Shown here piece after piece: positions 35,856-47,790 of a stretch of 64,000 nucleotides of DNA. The translations under genes were made by a program, and so were the position numbers. The DNA is from Desmodus rotundus (Eukaryota > Chordata > Mammalia > Chiroptera > Phyllostomidae). Under the pieces are notes generated by a model that saw only the letters and a list, made by a program, of their open reading frames with translations, was not told the origin of the DNA and did not search any database. The stretch's first letter is position 1. Each line of letters begins with the position of its first letter. The DNA is taken from positions 195,650,143 to 195,714,142 of the forward strand of contig NC_071387.1 of the NCBI RefSeq assembly GCF_022682495.2, read 5' to 3'.

Positions 35856-37168
35856 TAGTGCCTCCTATTTATTGCTGAGTGGTATTCCATGAATCAACCT
35901 TTCAGCCATTGAAGAACACCTAAGTCATTTTGAGTTTTGAGTTACAAGTAAAACAGATATAAAAATTTGTGTATGGGTTTTATAAATTTTAATTTCTTTA
36001 GGATAAGTGCTTAGGAATACAATTACTGAATCATATTATAATTTCATGTCTTTTTTCTTAAGGTACTTTTGAACTAATTTCCATGGTGGCTGTACAAATT
36101 TGAACTTCAATCAGCAATATATTAGAGATTCAGTTTCTCTAAATCTTTGCAAGCATCTGGTGTTGTCACTATAGTAACATTATTTTGCCCATATCTTATT
36201 TTAGTTTTAATTAGCATTGTGTTAATGTCTCATGTTGTTGAACATTGTTTCATGTGCTGATTGGCCATCTGTGTATCTTCTTAAATGAAACTTTTTAAAA
36301 TTTTTTATCACTAGGAAATAGCTTGCCATTATTTAAATAATTTTGCTTTTAATATATAGAATTAGCAATGAAGATGCTAAAGAGAAATTAATCTAGTTTC
36401 TTTTCTTTTTGTGTTTTGGGTCTAATTTCTAATCGAGCTTTTAATTAATTAATTAATTCTCATTGAGTTTTGTGAGTTTTTATACAATGTACACCTTGTC
36501 CTTTGTTGCAGATGCAGTTTGGAAATATTTGCCCCACTCTGCAGCTTGTCGTACACTATTAACAATAGGTCCTGTATAGAGCAAGGATTTTAATTACTAT
36601 GGAGGTCTATTGAATGATTTTTCTTTGTATGAAGTGTGCCTTTGCTGTCAGTGTTTAAGAAGACTTAAGAGTCCAAAGACCTCCAAAGTTTTGGCTAAAA
36701 GTTTTATATTTTATATTTAACTCTATTGACCACTTTAAGTTAATTTTTGTATAAATCTTCTGACTGAGGTCAAAGCTCAATTTTCTTCGCGGTCAACTTT
36801 CTCTAAATCCAGTGGTTGAAGAGGCTATCTTTCCTCCACTGAATTATTTTTATTCACTTTTGCAAAAAATCATATGGGAATATTTATAGGTCAGTTTCTG
36901 AATTTTCTATTCTCTTCCATTGACCCATGCTTATTCTTCTACCAATATGACATAGTCTTGATCACTATAGGAAGTAAATCTTAAAATTAATAGACTGGTT
37001 CTTTTCACTGTATTCTTTATTTTCAACATTCCTTTGGGTCTTCTATTTCCTTTATTGTTTTCCATATATATTTTCAAATAATTCTGTCTGCATAAAGATT
37101 CTGGCTGGTGTTTTAATGTAAAAGGTTTTAAATTCACACACAACTTTTGGCAAAATTGACATTCATAC

Positions 37169-37540
37169 TGTTATGAGCAAAAATTGTGCCTCCCCAAATT
37201 CATGTGTTGAAATCTTTCTTAATCCCCAGATTTGACATTCTGGGAATGTGACTGTATTTGGAGATAGGTCTTTACAAAAGTAATTATGTTAGAATGAGGT
37301 AATTAGGGTAGGCTTTAATCCAGTATGACTGTCAATTAGGACACAGAAACACACAGAGACCTTAGGGAAGGCATAGAGATAAGATGGTCATCTACAAATC
37401 AAGGAGAAAGTCCCTAGGAAAAATACAATCCTGCTGACATTTTAATCTTGGGCTTAGCCTCCAGAATTGTGAGAAAATATATTTCTGCTATTTAAGCTAC
37501 TTAGTCTATGATACTTCATGACAGCAAATTAAACACTACA
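37169..37540 (+). mobile_element. MST/MLT1 MaLR LTR
   Basis: Complete 372-bp plus-strand MaLR LTR: starts TGTTATGAGCAAAAATTGTG, includes CCCAAATTCATGTGTTGAAA, CTTAGCCTCCAGAATTGTGA, and ends ACACTACA. No internal sequence remains. It interrupts the minus-strand L1 between its ATTGACATT and AATCTTTACATC segments. Confidence 0.88.
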
Positions 37541-37796
37541 CAAGTTGAATCTTTACATCTAAAACACCATGCGTCTTTCTTTCCATTTGTTTAGAGGTTC
37601 TTTGAATTAGTTCATCAGTATTTTATAATTTTTCTAATGCAACTCTTGTAAATATTTGGTTATTTTACATGTATTTCATTTCATAAGTGATTATAAGTGG
37701 CACTGAATTTTAAGTTTTAGTGTACACTTGTTAATTTCCAGAATACTCAAATGCACTTAATATTTTATGCTTATTTTGTATGCTTTAGCTTTGTTT

Positions 37797-37999
37797 TAAA
37801 GATTTTACTTATTTATTTTTAGATAGAGGAGGAAGGAGAGAAAGAGAGGGAGAGAAACATCAATTTGTAGTTGCCTATTACACACCCCTCACTGGGGACC
37901 TGGTCCACAACCCAGGCATGTGCCCCTGCGGGGAATCGAACAGATGACCCTTTGGTTTGCAAGCTGGCACTCAATCCACTGAGTCACACCAGCCAGGGC
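37797..37999 (-). mobile_element. VES tRNA-SINE (bat)
   Basis: Minus-strand VES copy: AAAGATTTTACTTATTTATT tail complement, GGACCTGGTCCACAACCCAG, ending CACACCAGCCAGGGC. Flanks TAGCTTTG / TAGCTCTT may be a decayed duplication. Confidence 0.88.
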
Positions 38000-40900
38000 A
38001 AAAGAATAGCTCTTTAGATATTATTAAAGCATTCAAACCTAAGAACCCAACATTCTCAATCATCTCTTCTTCCTGATGTCAACAGGAATAGAGTAAGATA
38101 CTTGAAGGATTTAAATAATCCACTTACTTGGATATATCTGGACAGAGCTTTAGTCTTGCAGAAGCCAGTGGGCCTTACACATAGGAGACTTGTCCACATC
38201 ACTGGGGAAGAGCAACGGCCAATACTTAGGGATGAGAGGGGGAAAAAGTAACAAGCAAAACCAGTCTGTGATGAGACTGAGGTCTGTACCTTGTGAGTGA
38301 AAGGCACAGATTCCTGTCAGATCATACCAGAGGATCAGGGTAAAAATCTCTCCATAAAACATAAGAATGAGGATGACTTTTTGGTTTTTGTTAATCATTG
38401 TAAAGGAAAAGCAACCGAGATGTTTTAAGAAAAGACTACAGAGTGCACTGCGCTGAGTGCAAAGGAAGCCCTGGGGTTAGCAGCGGTAGTCCCAGGAACA
38501 GAGACTAGTGCTTCAGTTTGTGCCTAATTTACAGGTTGTTTTGGCTTTCTTTCAAAGGCTTTAAACTCTGCTGCTGTGTCGAGTGATTCCTAGGTACCCA
38601 ATTGGCTGGAAGATCACTGATGCCACAAGACCATGGAAGACTTCCCTTCATCAGCACCCTCCCCCTGCCCCCACATCTAGCTTGGCACCAGCTCCTCACC
38701 CAGCCCACCTGAGAGTTCCTTTCACATCCAAGACTACAAATGAGCATTAGACTGAAAAACAGTGGTTTCCTGGAGTGGAACATTTATTGAACAATTTTCT
38801 ATCTTGCTAGGCTGCTCTTTCTTGGTTTTTTGGCTCAAGAGAGCAGGAGTTTTTTGGCATGGCTCCTATTGTGTAGGCCAGTTGGCATTTTCAGGTTTCC
38901 AGCTTCTTCAGCTCCAATTCTGAGATATATTAAGCAAAAATCAAATGCACGGAACTCAACACTATGTCATTCCTTGGCATTGAATTCCTGCTATGGTTTC
39001 TTCACCTCATCTTCCAGAGTCTATTTTGTGTTTGTTTTTGTGTGTACCCAGAGATTTTAGGTGTACTTAGTGAGAGGAATCAGGAAAAATGCATATATAC
39101 CATCTTTCCCAAAGCTCTAATTTTAAATGTAAGTTAATTAAAATTGATTAAAATTAAATGATGTTAAATATACATTTAAGTGAAATTAAAAATTTAAATG
39201 CATAGCCACATTAGCCCTCCTTAAAGCAATGAATGCAACCAATGGTTTGCATATTAGAGCAGGTACCAAAACGTTTATTTACATCAGCTCTAAAAAAATT
39301 CTGTTTGACAGCACTGCTTTCTAATAAGCATGCTCATGTTTTGCTTTGGGAAAAATGCCTGATGCTTCCATTCTTAGTGCATCAATCGTTTGGTGGGAAG
39401 TTAGATGAGTAATGCAGTTGTTTCATTAAAAAGTCTTTAATACATTCCTCTGTCTTCATCCATCCCGCTTCCCTTCCCTCTGTTCCCTCCTGACTCACAG
39501 CACAGGCTCCCTGAGGTGACAACAGGAAGGTGGGCTCCCACGTACTCTACGTTTGAGGATGAGGCTGTCACTTTTCTTCCTTGTCTATTAATCACTGTCA
39601 AAAATGTATGACTTTTTGATGACTTAATCTTATTTATAATTTATATAAAAACACTTCTCTCTAAAACTGCTTTTCAGAAACATAGGAGAAAAACATATTT
39701 CCAGTGTGACTTCTTCAGTTAGAAACACTAAGATTTTATTTCTCTTCTAAACCCTAGGCGGTAGAATCAGCTTTCTTTAATGCTACCCAAAATAAATATA
39801 CATTGTAAATACAATTATGTTTATTTTATAAAAATGTGATAGTTTATTCCATTAAAAAGGAAACAAAAAACAACCTAAAAATCCACAAAATAGAAATTCA
39901 TTATTGAATAAGTATATCACATGCATAATTTCCATGCATTTTTACTTTTATTTACTGTAATATACTACTTTCCTAGAGTTAAAATAAGATGGAGTATTTA
40001 AAGGCATTTATTCAGAAAATTATATAATTTTAGTAATCCAATATTTTCTATTGTTTTCAAAATTATTTGTCTTACATTAATAACTTCATTTATGACAGCA
40101 AAAATAGGATAAAAATGTAAGGACACTATTTAGCATTAGACTGAAAAATAGAATTATAATAAAAATAAATTATCATAGATGTGAAGCATAAATTTAAATG
40201 TGGAAATATTTGTTTTCTGTAACAACAATTTCCATGGATGTAATATGTTAAATGCTACATTTAGATTCTTGAATAAAATTACAGTTACTGACAAGCTCAT
40301 GAATAAATTTTCCAGTTTCTTTTACATTATTCTTGATGTGTTTTTATTCTCCATACCTTTCCACTGTTTTACAAATGAAATTATAAGACCTTGATTATTA
40401 TGAATTGAACAACATAGTTGTGTAAATGTTAGGAATTTTAGTATATTTTTGGAAGTTATTAGTTATTTAAATAACTACAATTATGACACTAATATGACAC
40501 AATAAGTACCTAATCACAGATAATCTCATATATGGAGGATTCATTCCTTTTCCTATTATGCATGCATTAAGTGTTTACTAGGATTGGATTCTATATTCAG
40601 GATAGTACACATCTATCATGTAGACATTCACCAGGAAGTGAATTTTTTGAAGTGCCTATTTCTTTCATGACTACCCAACTCACCCCAACAATTCAACAGC
40701 AAAGGGGTAGATGTGGTTCTCTCACTTCATTCTGTAAAGAGCACTCCACATCTCTCTTTTGCTGTCACACGCAGTGTCATCATTATTTCAGCCAGGGAGT
40801 CTCAAAGTGTGAATGTAGGCACACTAAAGAATGAAACCTCTCTTCAACTGCAAGCTTTTTGAGAAATGAATGTCCTTTTTACAGTGTTTTACAGGGAGAT

Positions 40901-41040
40901 CAAGTACAAATTGATACTCTCATTTTTGCAAATGCCAAGATTTTCTTGCAGAACCTAGTATTCGGGTTTATTTCAAGTGGTAGAAGTTTTGAGAATATTG
41001 ACATAAATCTTTGTTTCCTTCCCAAATTTCCTTTTACTGC
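38000..41040. other. Mostly unassigned DNA
   Basis: 38400-39080 is GC-richer and may hold an old repeat (TTAAGCAAAAATCAAATGCA, TCATTCCTTGGCATTGAATT) that I cannot place. 39430-39600 is CT-rich. The rest is AT-rich without recognised features. Confidence 0.45.
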
Positions 41041-41177
41041 ATGTATATATACATATATATATACATACACATGTATATATATTTAACATTCACATATATA
41101 ATATAGATATGCACACATATGCACATATAGGTGTATTACACATGTATACACATATACATACATATATACACACACAA
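41041..41177. repeat. TATACA/CACATA microsatellite
   Basis: Compound, interrupted dinucleotide array: TATATACATATATATATACA, later ACACATGTATACACATATAC and ACACACACA. Likely polymorphic. Confidence 0.85.
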
Positions 41178-42654
41178 ATAGCCTTTACAGAAGGGAAGTT
41201 TTTATTTTTATTTCACTGATATCTTGAGTTTATTATATTACTTAATGATTTTTATAGTTATTTTATGAAGTACTATTGCTTATCTCACCTATTATAACTA
41301 CTTGATTAGTCTAGGATGTAGTTATGAAATATTACACTTGCACTATAATTTTTCTGCAAGTCTTAAACACATGTGTTATTTCTCAAAAGTCATTCAATGA
41401 ATAAGAAGCCAAATAAATATTTAAATTAATTTTTCAATTTTAATAATGAATGTATTTATAGTGAATATAGGAGAATAAATCAACTTCCCAAAACACAATT
41501 ATTCATATTTTAACACTGTATTATTATCATGTCATTATTTTTTCCCTGGCAATTATGAATGGGTTATGTGAGCTCTGCATTCCCTTACCTTGGTGAACAT
41601 TATCAGTTTGTGAACCCCTGGACTAGATAAACTAATATTTATTAGAGTTCATGGAAATACTTTACCATTCTCCTTTACTGCTGAGGCATCTTATTTTCCA
41701 AAAAGTAGTTTTTCCAAGTTATCATACTATATATGAGATTGGACCAGGGAACATTGATGTTTTTATCAGTTATTTTATGTAGGGCACCATGTAAATACAG
41801 CAATAGGAATAAAAACCTCAAAGAGCCTAGTTTTTTACTTATTGAATTGTGATTTCTGTCATTAAAGGTGTGGATGTAAGGACCTATGGAAACTGCATTT
41901 AAATTTTAACACATGGACGTTATTCTCTGAAATCATATGATCATTACCACATGTAATTGTCAATAACCACATTTGCAACAATCTACAGTAAAGAGTGATA
42001 GGAAAGCACAGGGAGATGTGACTCTAATATCATCTACAATTCTAAATTGCTGCATAACTTAGAGCCAGTGTGCTTACCCTCATAGAGTTGAAGTTTCTAT
42101 GTCTGGAAAATAGGAATCATGGTACAACTATTGAGAGTATTTGGGAAATCAAATGAAATAATATGACTAACACATCCTTCAAAATATAGATTTATTACAT
42201 GGATGTGGGCTGTGGTTAAATAGGATTTCCATCCAGCACTGTGTCCTTAGAAGGGAGTGTTGATGTGTTTGACTGGATAACCAGAATGCAAGTCATAAAT
42301 AGATTATAGGAAAGAAGTAGATACTTCTTAAATTCATGGATTCCTAACAAATTGTATATTTATTAAAAAATATCTGTGTATAAGTGGACCCATAGTTCAA
42401 ACCCTTGTTGTTCAAGGTCAACTGTACTCATCTGCTTATTTCATTTTATAATTAAAATAAACACACGAAGTCTGATGTATATGTACATGTATCTCATGCT
42501 ATATGTACCTACATGGATTTTATGTTCAGAACTTTTCAAAACACTGTTATAAAACTAAATCCTGGACTTGAGACCAGAAAGAGACCAAGGCTCAATGTTG
42601 AGCAAGTAAAATAACATGCATCCATTTTGATAATTAACTTAGCTCCATCAATTA
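41178..42654. other. AT-rich DNA, possible MIR
   Basis: Mostly unassigned. 42045-42180 (GCATAACTTAGAGCCAGTGT, TGGAAAATAGGAATCATGG, GAAATCAAATGAAATAATAT) may be a plus-strand MIR, weakly. Confidence 0.4.
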
Positions 42655-42884
42655 CTTTTTTAAAAATTGAAATATAGTTGCCACATGACATTGTGTAAGT
42701 CACAGGTGTACAATGTGCTGATCTGTTGCATGTATATACTGCAACATGACTACTGCCCTGTGTTAGCTAACAACTGCAACACATCACATAATTATTTCCC
42801 TACAGTTAAGGTCCAGCTGCTTAGCAGCTTTGAAGTTTATAATGCCTACTTGGTAGGATGAGAGCTACAACTATTGGGGAAGTG
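42655..42884 (-). mobile_element. L1 3' UTR fragment
   Basis: Complemented L1 3' UTR: AAATTGAAATATAGTTGCCA, CACAGGTGTACAATGTGCTG. The TIR element copy B is inserted in or beside it. Confidence 0.6.
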
Positions 42885-43095
42885 CAGGGTCTGGTAGAAG
42901 GAAGGCCTGCTTGAATGTGGTTGGAAGGGTATGTGAGTGCCTCACACTAGATGGACAGCAATTTGAACATCTCACCTAAAACGTCATATGGTGTGCTTGA
43001 GTGTGATATCGTCATGTCACGGCATTACATGCTTTCGATTTTGTAATAAAAGGTTTTGTAAAAAAGGGGGGGGGCATCATTTGTGCCAGACCCTG
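42885..43095 (+). mobile_element. TIR element 'CAGGGTCTGG', copy B
   Basis: A 211-bp element with ends CAGGGTCTGGTAGAAGG (left) and, inverted, CAGGGTCTGGCACAAATGA (right). Interior AGCAATTTGAACATCTCACC, GTGTGCTTGAGTGTG and TTTGTAATAAAAGG parallels copy A (5935-6362, opposite orientation). A G9 run at about 43066-43074 precedes the right end. TA follows the right end, as in copy A; the left neighbour is TG. No 8-bp duplication. No coding capacity. Confidence 0.82.
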
Positions 43096-43234
43096 TACTA
43101 TATATCACTATTTCTGTTTACCAGTTCAGATGTTCTCTATTTCACTCTCTTAGACCCCTGCCACTGAAGTGACCTGTTCTTCAATGTAGAAAATTCTCAT
43201 CTTAAGTTCACATCAATGCCTCTTGCCTCCATTC

Positions 43235-43705
43235 TGTCTCTTCTCTGTTGACACTAAGGCACAAGCTACAATATAACCAAGGAGACTAGACCAACTCATT
43301 CTAGTATTCTTAGGTCATCTTATTTTTAGCACCAAAAGTCTCTTCGGAACAATCGTTCAGTCCCAGAAAATCCAGGGCAGATAATCATTGTAAGTAGAAC
43401 CTGGCTGCCTCTCACATGTAACCCTAAGTGAAGGAGAATCACTGAGTTATGGAATAAACCTTGGAAAAACATGGAATTGGGGATGATGGATCAATGCATT
43501 TTCCTGTAGCTCCCTGGTCCTAAGATACACTTCCCAGTGCTTTGCCGTCAGGCCCTTGGAATCATGTCACCGATAGCCCATAGTGGTGGAAATATTACTC
43601 ATCTCTCTTCATTTTGCCCCTCCCTCTAGCTCTGTTTCTTGCCCACTATTTGTCACTGCTGTTCCCTGAGATAACCCCCTCCAATAAAATATTCACATAT
43701 ACCTT
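43235..43705 (+). mobile_element. Possible ERVL-type LTR remnant
   Basis: The 3' part (CTGTTTCTTGCCCACTATTT, CTGTTCCCTGAGATAACCCC, then TCCAATAAAATATTCAC) resembles the poly(A) end of an old ERVL LTR (LTR16/LTR33 group). Upstream limits unclear. Confidence 0.35.
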
Positions 43706-44386
43706 TATTTAACTTGTTATCAAATGCATGCTATATTAAGAAAATATACTTTTACTTGGATTTGAAATACTAAAACAAGTGGAAATAAGACTGAAAGACA
43801 TGGTGAATTCCAGGTACAAATTTGTATTATTTGCATATAAGATTCTTCTTAAATATTCTGCTAAAGTTAGAAGTAAAATAGAAAAAAATTAAGCATTTGA
43901 AGCATTATCTTTTTTAATACAAAAAGGTACATAATTTGAATTGGGATTGAATCCTTCTTTGAAAGATCAGGGAATTAGCTCACTTAAATTTCCTCCCACA
44001 TCTCTACCTATTATCTCCCAATTTTCATCATTTCTGTTACTTAAATTTTCCTGCTATAGCCTTTAATTCTACAGCTGTTTAATATGAATTATATTTTAAA
44101 ATAGATTAAAGACATTTCACCATATAAGACAAGATTGAGACTGCCTCAGGATCCCCATTAGAATTTTATTCAGACCTGGTTTAAAAATTATTCCAACATT
44201 TATATAATAATACATATTAAAAAGGCAAGAGTTTTTCTATGTCCAATTACTACATTAATAGCAATTCAAATGTATAAAAGTCTTCATGTTTCTTAGTCTC
44301 TCTTAGCAATGCCCATGTTTGGATCCTTATAGTATTTCAGCATGGCCTCCGTCTCTTTGCTAAACCTTCTCTAATCACAAGTGAGT
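43706..44386. other. Unassigned AT-rich DNA
   Basis: Nothing recognised. Confidence 0.5.
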
Positions 44387-44403
44387 TAGTCACATTCATC
44401 TTT

Positions 44404-44469
44404 TTTTTTTTTTCATTCTCTCTGCCTCTGATCCCGACTTCATGTCTAGAGACAGAACTGGTGAGGAGG
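44404..44469 (-). mobile_element. Short retro-inserted RNA copy with poly(A)
   Basis: A 66-bp insert flanked by a perfect 17-bp target duplication TAGTCACATTCATCTTT (44387-44403 and 44470-44486). On the minus strand it is a 56-nt sequence (CCTCCTCACCAGTTCTGTCT ... GGCAGAGAGAATG) followed by an A run. The right copy ends CTTT|AA, a good L1-endonuclease site for a minus-strand insertion. It therefore looks like L1-mediated reverse transcription of a short or 5'-truncated RNA. The parent RNA is not recognised; no AATAAA precedes the tail. Confidence 0.88.
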
Positions 44470-44559
44470 TAGTCACATTCATCTTTAATTTGATTAATTT
44501 AATTATATAGTGTATTTGTTGTTTTTCTGTGTTTGGTTTTAACGTTTGTGAAATGGATT

Positions 44560-46090
44560 GGCAGGTGTCCTACTTTCTGCATGTTTGTGAATGCTTGAGT
44601 GTTACCTTTCCTTTATTCAGTTAAACAATGGCTGGGGACAAAATTTTAACTTCACACTTTTCCTCAGAACTTTTCACACATAACACCCTTGTCTTCTGTG
44701 AAAAAACACCACAGTAGTTGTCTGTTTGCTTCTTTGTGAGTGGTTTTATCTATTTTTTTGACTGGTTTTCGTTTTCAGGAAAGACCAATGGGTGTTTGAT
44801 TTCTTTAACTTTTCTGGTTTGACAACGTGTATGTGTGCGTGTTTTTTTAATAGTTGAACAACACCTGCGTTCGGTGTGAGTATAGAATCTTCTTTTATTT
44901 ATGCGAGAGATGGACTGACTGCTCCTTCATCTCCTGGCACTGACTGCCACTCACAAGAGATCTGGGCTCAGCTTGGATTTCAGCCCATGAATGTCAATTG
45001 ATTCTTTCTGCCTCGTTGCTTAAATTCATTTTTTTAATTCTTGAATTTCTGCAACTTAACATGGATATGTCGCAGTGTCAATTATCTGTATCACTTCCCA
45101 GTTTGCCTGTGGCTTCGAATTCTGTTATTCCTTTTATAAATTTCCCTTCAGAAAGACATGTTATTTTAAAATCTTTTTCTTCTCACTTGTTAAGGTGTCT
45201 AGAAATACCAATTACATTTAAATTGGATGATTTTTACCATCCTCATTATGTATTACCCTCTTCCAAATTTCTTTAAACTTTATTATTTGGTAAGTTTTCA
45301 CTTTTCTTTTTGTCAGTGACTCTATTTTCAGTTTTATCTCTTCTGTTCCTTGCCATGTCTAATTATTAATTAGTTCTGTGTGAGGTTTTCTTTGTGCTCC
45401 ATGAGCTTCTGTAATTATCCATTTCGATTTTGAGTTTATATTTATTGAATTTATTTTATCATTAAATCTCAATCGGAAATTTCTTCTACACACTGATTTA
45501 GGTTTTCTCTAATATTTGGTTCTTGTCTGTGTTTTTCATGCTAGTTTTCTCAGAAGAAAAACACATAGCTGTTTCTCCTACAGTTTACTTTTTCCTTGGC
45601 TCAACTTGCGGAGCCTTGGGTCCACATGTTCCATTTCGTGTCCTATTACCATATGTTTTCCTTGATCCTTCTTTCTCTCTTTCCTGAGGCCTGTTACCTG
45701 TTCTGTTTCTGATCCATTCTGAGACTCAGGCATTCTTTAGCACTGGAAGTGACTCTGTTTTGTGTTTTGGTAAATCTGTATTGTGAATGCATGGAGTCCC
45801 AAGGCTCACACCGTTGAGACAGAGTTCCTTCCAGTTGCTCAGTGAAATTCTCCTTCTCCCTGTTCACTGCAGCCTCTTCCTTGGCCTTCCCCCTCACCCA
45901 CATTGGGTGACCAACTGTTAAGGAACTATGAGTCTGGAAAACCTTTTTAATCAACCATAGAGGAGAGAGCACCTTTCAGAGCTCTCATCAATGCCTCTAT
46001 CCCCACACATTTTTTTTTTCTTTTTGTGCTTTGAGGCACTCTTTAGATTAGAAATTGTCTGTCTGCCTCCATCATTTATTTCAAGCTAAG
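44560..46090 (-). mobile_element. Possible ancient L1/HAL1 remnant
   Basis: 44610-44720 (ATGGCTGGGGACAAAATTTT, ACACCCTTGTCTTCTGTG) resembles the complement of an old L1M region. The remainder to 46090 is T-rich, without frames, and only tentatively the same element. Confidence 0.3.
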
Positions 46091-46094
46091 AAAA

Positions 46095-46672
46095 ATCACC
46101 ATACTACAGGGGCCCAGGAGAGGCTGGCCCAAATACCTCACAATGGCACATTGATTACTTTAAAGTTACTTGACAAGCAGTTGGTATAAGAAGGGCACAT
46201 TGATCCTCCCTTGTCTCCTTGTATGTAGAATATAAATATCTCCAGTGAAAGATGCCCTCCTCACTCTGCTCTACAGAAGGGTCAATAACCAAGATACACC
46301 CTTTTTCGATAGAGTTAAGATAGCCAGGCCTGAAAATCTTACATAAATGAATGTTACACCTTCACTGATTTGCCACCCAAACCCAAACTTTGTTTAGTTT
46401 CCTCACTAATGAGAACCTGACCTGAGTGTCTTTGTCCCATTACTCACAAATTTATTTATTATTTAATTGTTCATTTACTTACTTGTCTAACATCTGTAAA
46501 GAGCTGGCTTGTTCATCATTTCTCAAAGCACCCTGATGGTCTCCCACGTACAGATATTAAACTGGATTTCTATTGTTAATCTGGTCTGTGAAAATTTTTC
46601 TTATTAGCCCAACTGTAAGAGCTCAAGGGGAGTAAAGAGGAATTTTTCTTCTTCCTTGACAATAGTGTGCCC
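46095..46672 (+). mobile_element. Old LTR, same type as 63560-64000
   Basis: A promoter-like ATATAAATATC (about 46230) is followed by a poly(A)/U5-like region: GATATTAAACTGG, TTCTATTGTTAATCTGGTCT, TTATTAGCCCAACTGTAAGA, ending near TTGACAATA. The complement of 63560-63640 has the same order (TTGATCTGTTTTATG, TTATTAGACCAGCC, AAGGGAAGAAG). The start is uncertain. Confidence 0.55.
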
Positions 46673-47139
46673 TGGAGACTTTTTAATGTTAAAGGCTAAA
46701 ATTTGTTAGTATTCTCTAATTGCTTATACTTCTCTTAACCTTGAGAAATAATTAATGCTAAATTTAGCTTTATAATGAGTTTAATCTTGGAATATTTGAG
46801 TAACACCAAACATAAAGTGACTAAAATGAAAATTTGAAATATGTAATGTGGCATGTCTGTAAGTGTTGAAACAAAGTTCAGTAGGCTCAGATGAACTTCA
46901 GAATTGGGAACTCTTAATAGGACGTTTAATTTATCATGATATAGAAAGGTAAGCATTGATAATAATAAGGGGCAGAAATGGTCACTTGAGTTCCTGCCAA
47001 AGGGCACTTGTTTTAAATATTAATTGAAGCACAGCTTGAACAAGTAAACATTATTTGAATAATAAAATGCCTATGAATAATTGATGCAATGATATAAGAA
47101 CAGACTATATTTCTGGACCCAGAGAAGGGACCAGCGCTT

Positions 47140-47280
47140 GCATTTCTCATGTCATCTGTGCCTGCATCACATCTCAGGCACATTTTACAGATAAAGAAAC
47201 TTAGGTAGAGAGAAGTAAGCCATTCAGCCAAGGGAACCCAGGTAATTTAGTGAAATCAAGTTTCCCAGCAGGTAGGTTAA
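47140..47280 (-). mobile_element. MIR SINE
   Basis: MIR core complement: CATTTTACAGATAAAGAAAC, TTAGGTAGAGAGAAGTAAGC. Diverged and truncated. Confidence 0.65.
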
Positions 47281-47559
47281 CTCCTGAGTGGGCACCTAGT
47301 CTCACACCCCCACTTTTGTAGTGGATGGGATTAATCCACAGCTATACCTCCATGTCTCACCTATTATTCCTTTACTCACACATCAATATAATTCTATAGA
47401 ATCACTGCCATCTGCATACTCCTTTACATACCTGTGGGCCAATGCTTCATGTTTTGACTTTCAGAATTTATTTATCTTACTAATTTGTACTCACAGTCAT
47501 TACGCAGTTTAAGTACACTCCTTGAAACTCAAGGGTAGACAAATACATCCATTTTAAAT

Positions 47560-47790
47560 TCCCTAGCATAGCTTAGTGAAAATTTGTATCTTAGCATTTA
47601 TCTTTTCTTACACAAAACCATTTGTTTATGTGTAAGTATCCATCACTTAACTCTCATTTTTTTGAAGATATAGGTTTCTTAATCCTTGTTGTATTCCAAA
47701 CCCAGCATGTCGCTTGTCACTTAAAAAGAACTCAGTTTATCTTCACTGGATTTAATTGAATAATGATGAGAAGGTTCTAAATAATAAGTA
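47560..47790 (+). mobile_element. L2 LINE 3' end
   Basis: Follows the L2 3'-terminal order: TTAGCATTTATCTTTTCTTA, GTAAGTATCCATCAC, AACCCAGCATGTCGCTTGTC, and a decayed TTGAATAATGATGA end. Confidence 0.6.

Larger units (their letters stand above)
35150..37795 (-). mobile_element. Old L1 (L1M type), long 3' part, interrupted
   Basis: Minus-strand L1: the complemented 3' UTR (TTTGAAGTAATTGTAAGTTC, CTGTTCTCCATTTGTATAAG, CAGCATAATTCCCTGGAGAT) runs into ORF2 (ATTGCTGAGTGGTATTCCA, GTTGTCACTATAGTAACATT, TTTTCTATTCTCTTCCATTG, GAATCTTTACATCTAAAAC). It is interrupted by a HAL1 tail (35571-35855) and an MST/MLT1 LTR (37169-37540). The rest of ORF2 decays before 37795. No open frame. Confidence 0.85.

Noticed and set aside
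41041..41177. CRISPR-like or satellite array
   Set aside because: Only a dinucleotide-based microsatellite with no regular unit-spacer structure; CRISPR is not expected in a mammalian genome.
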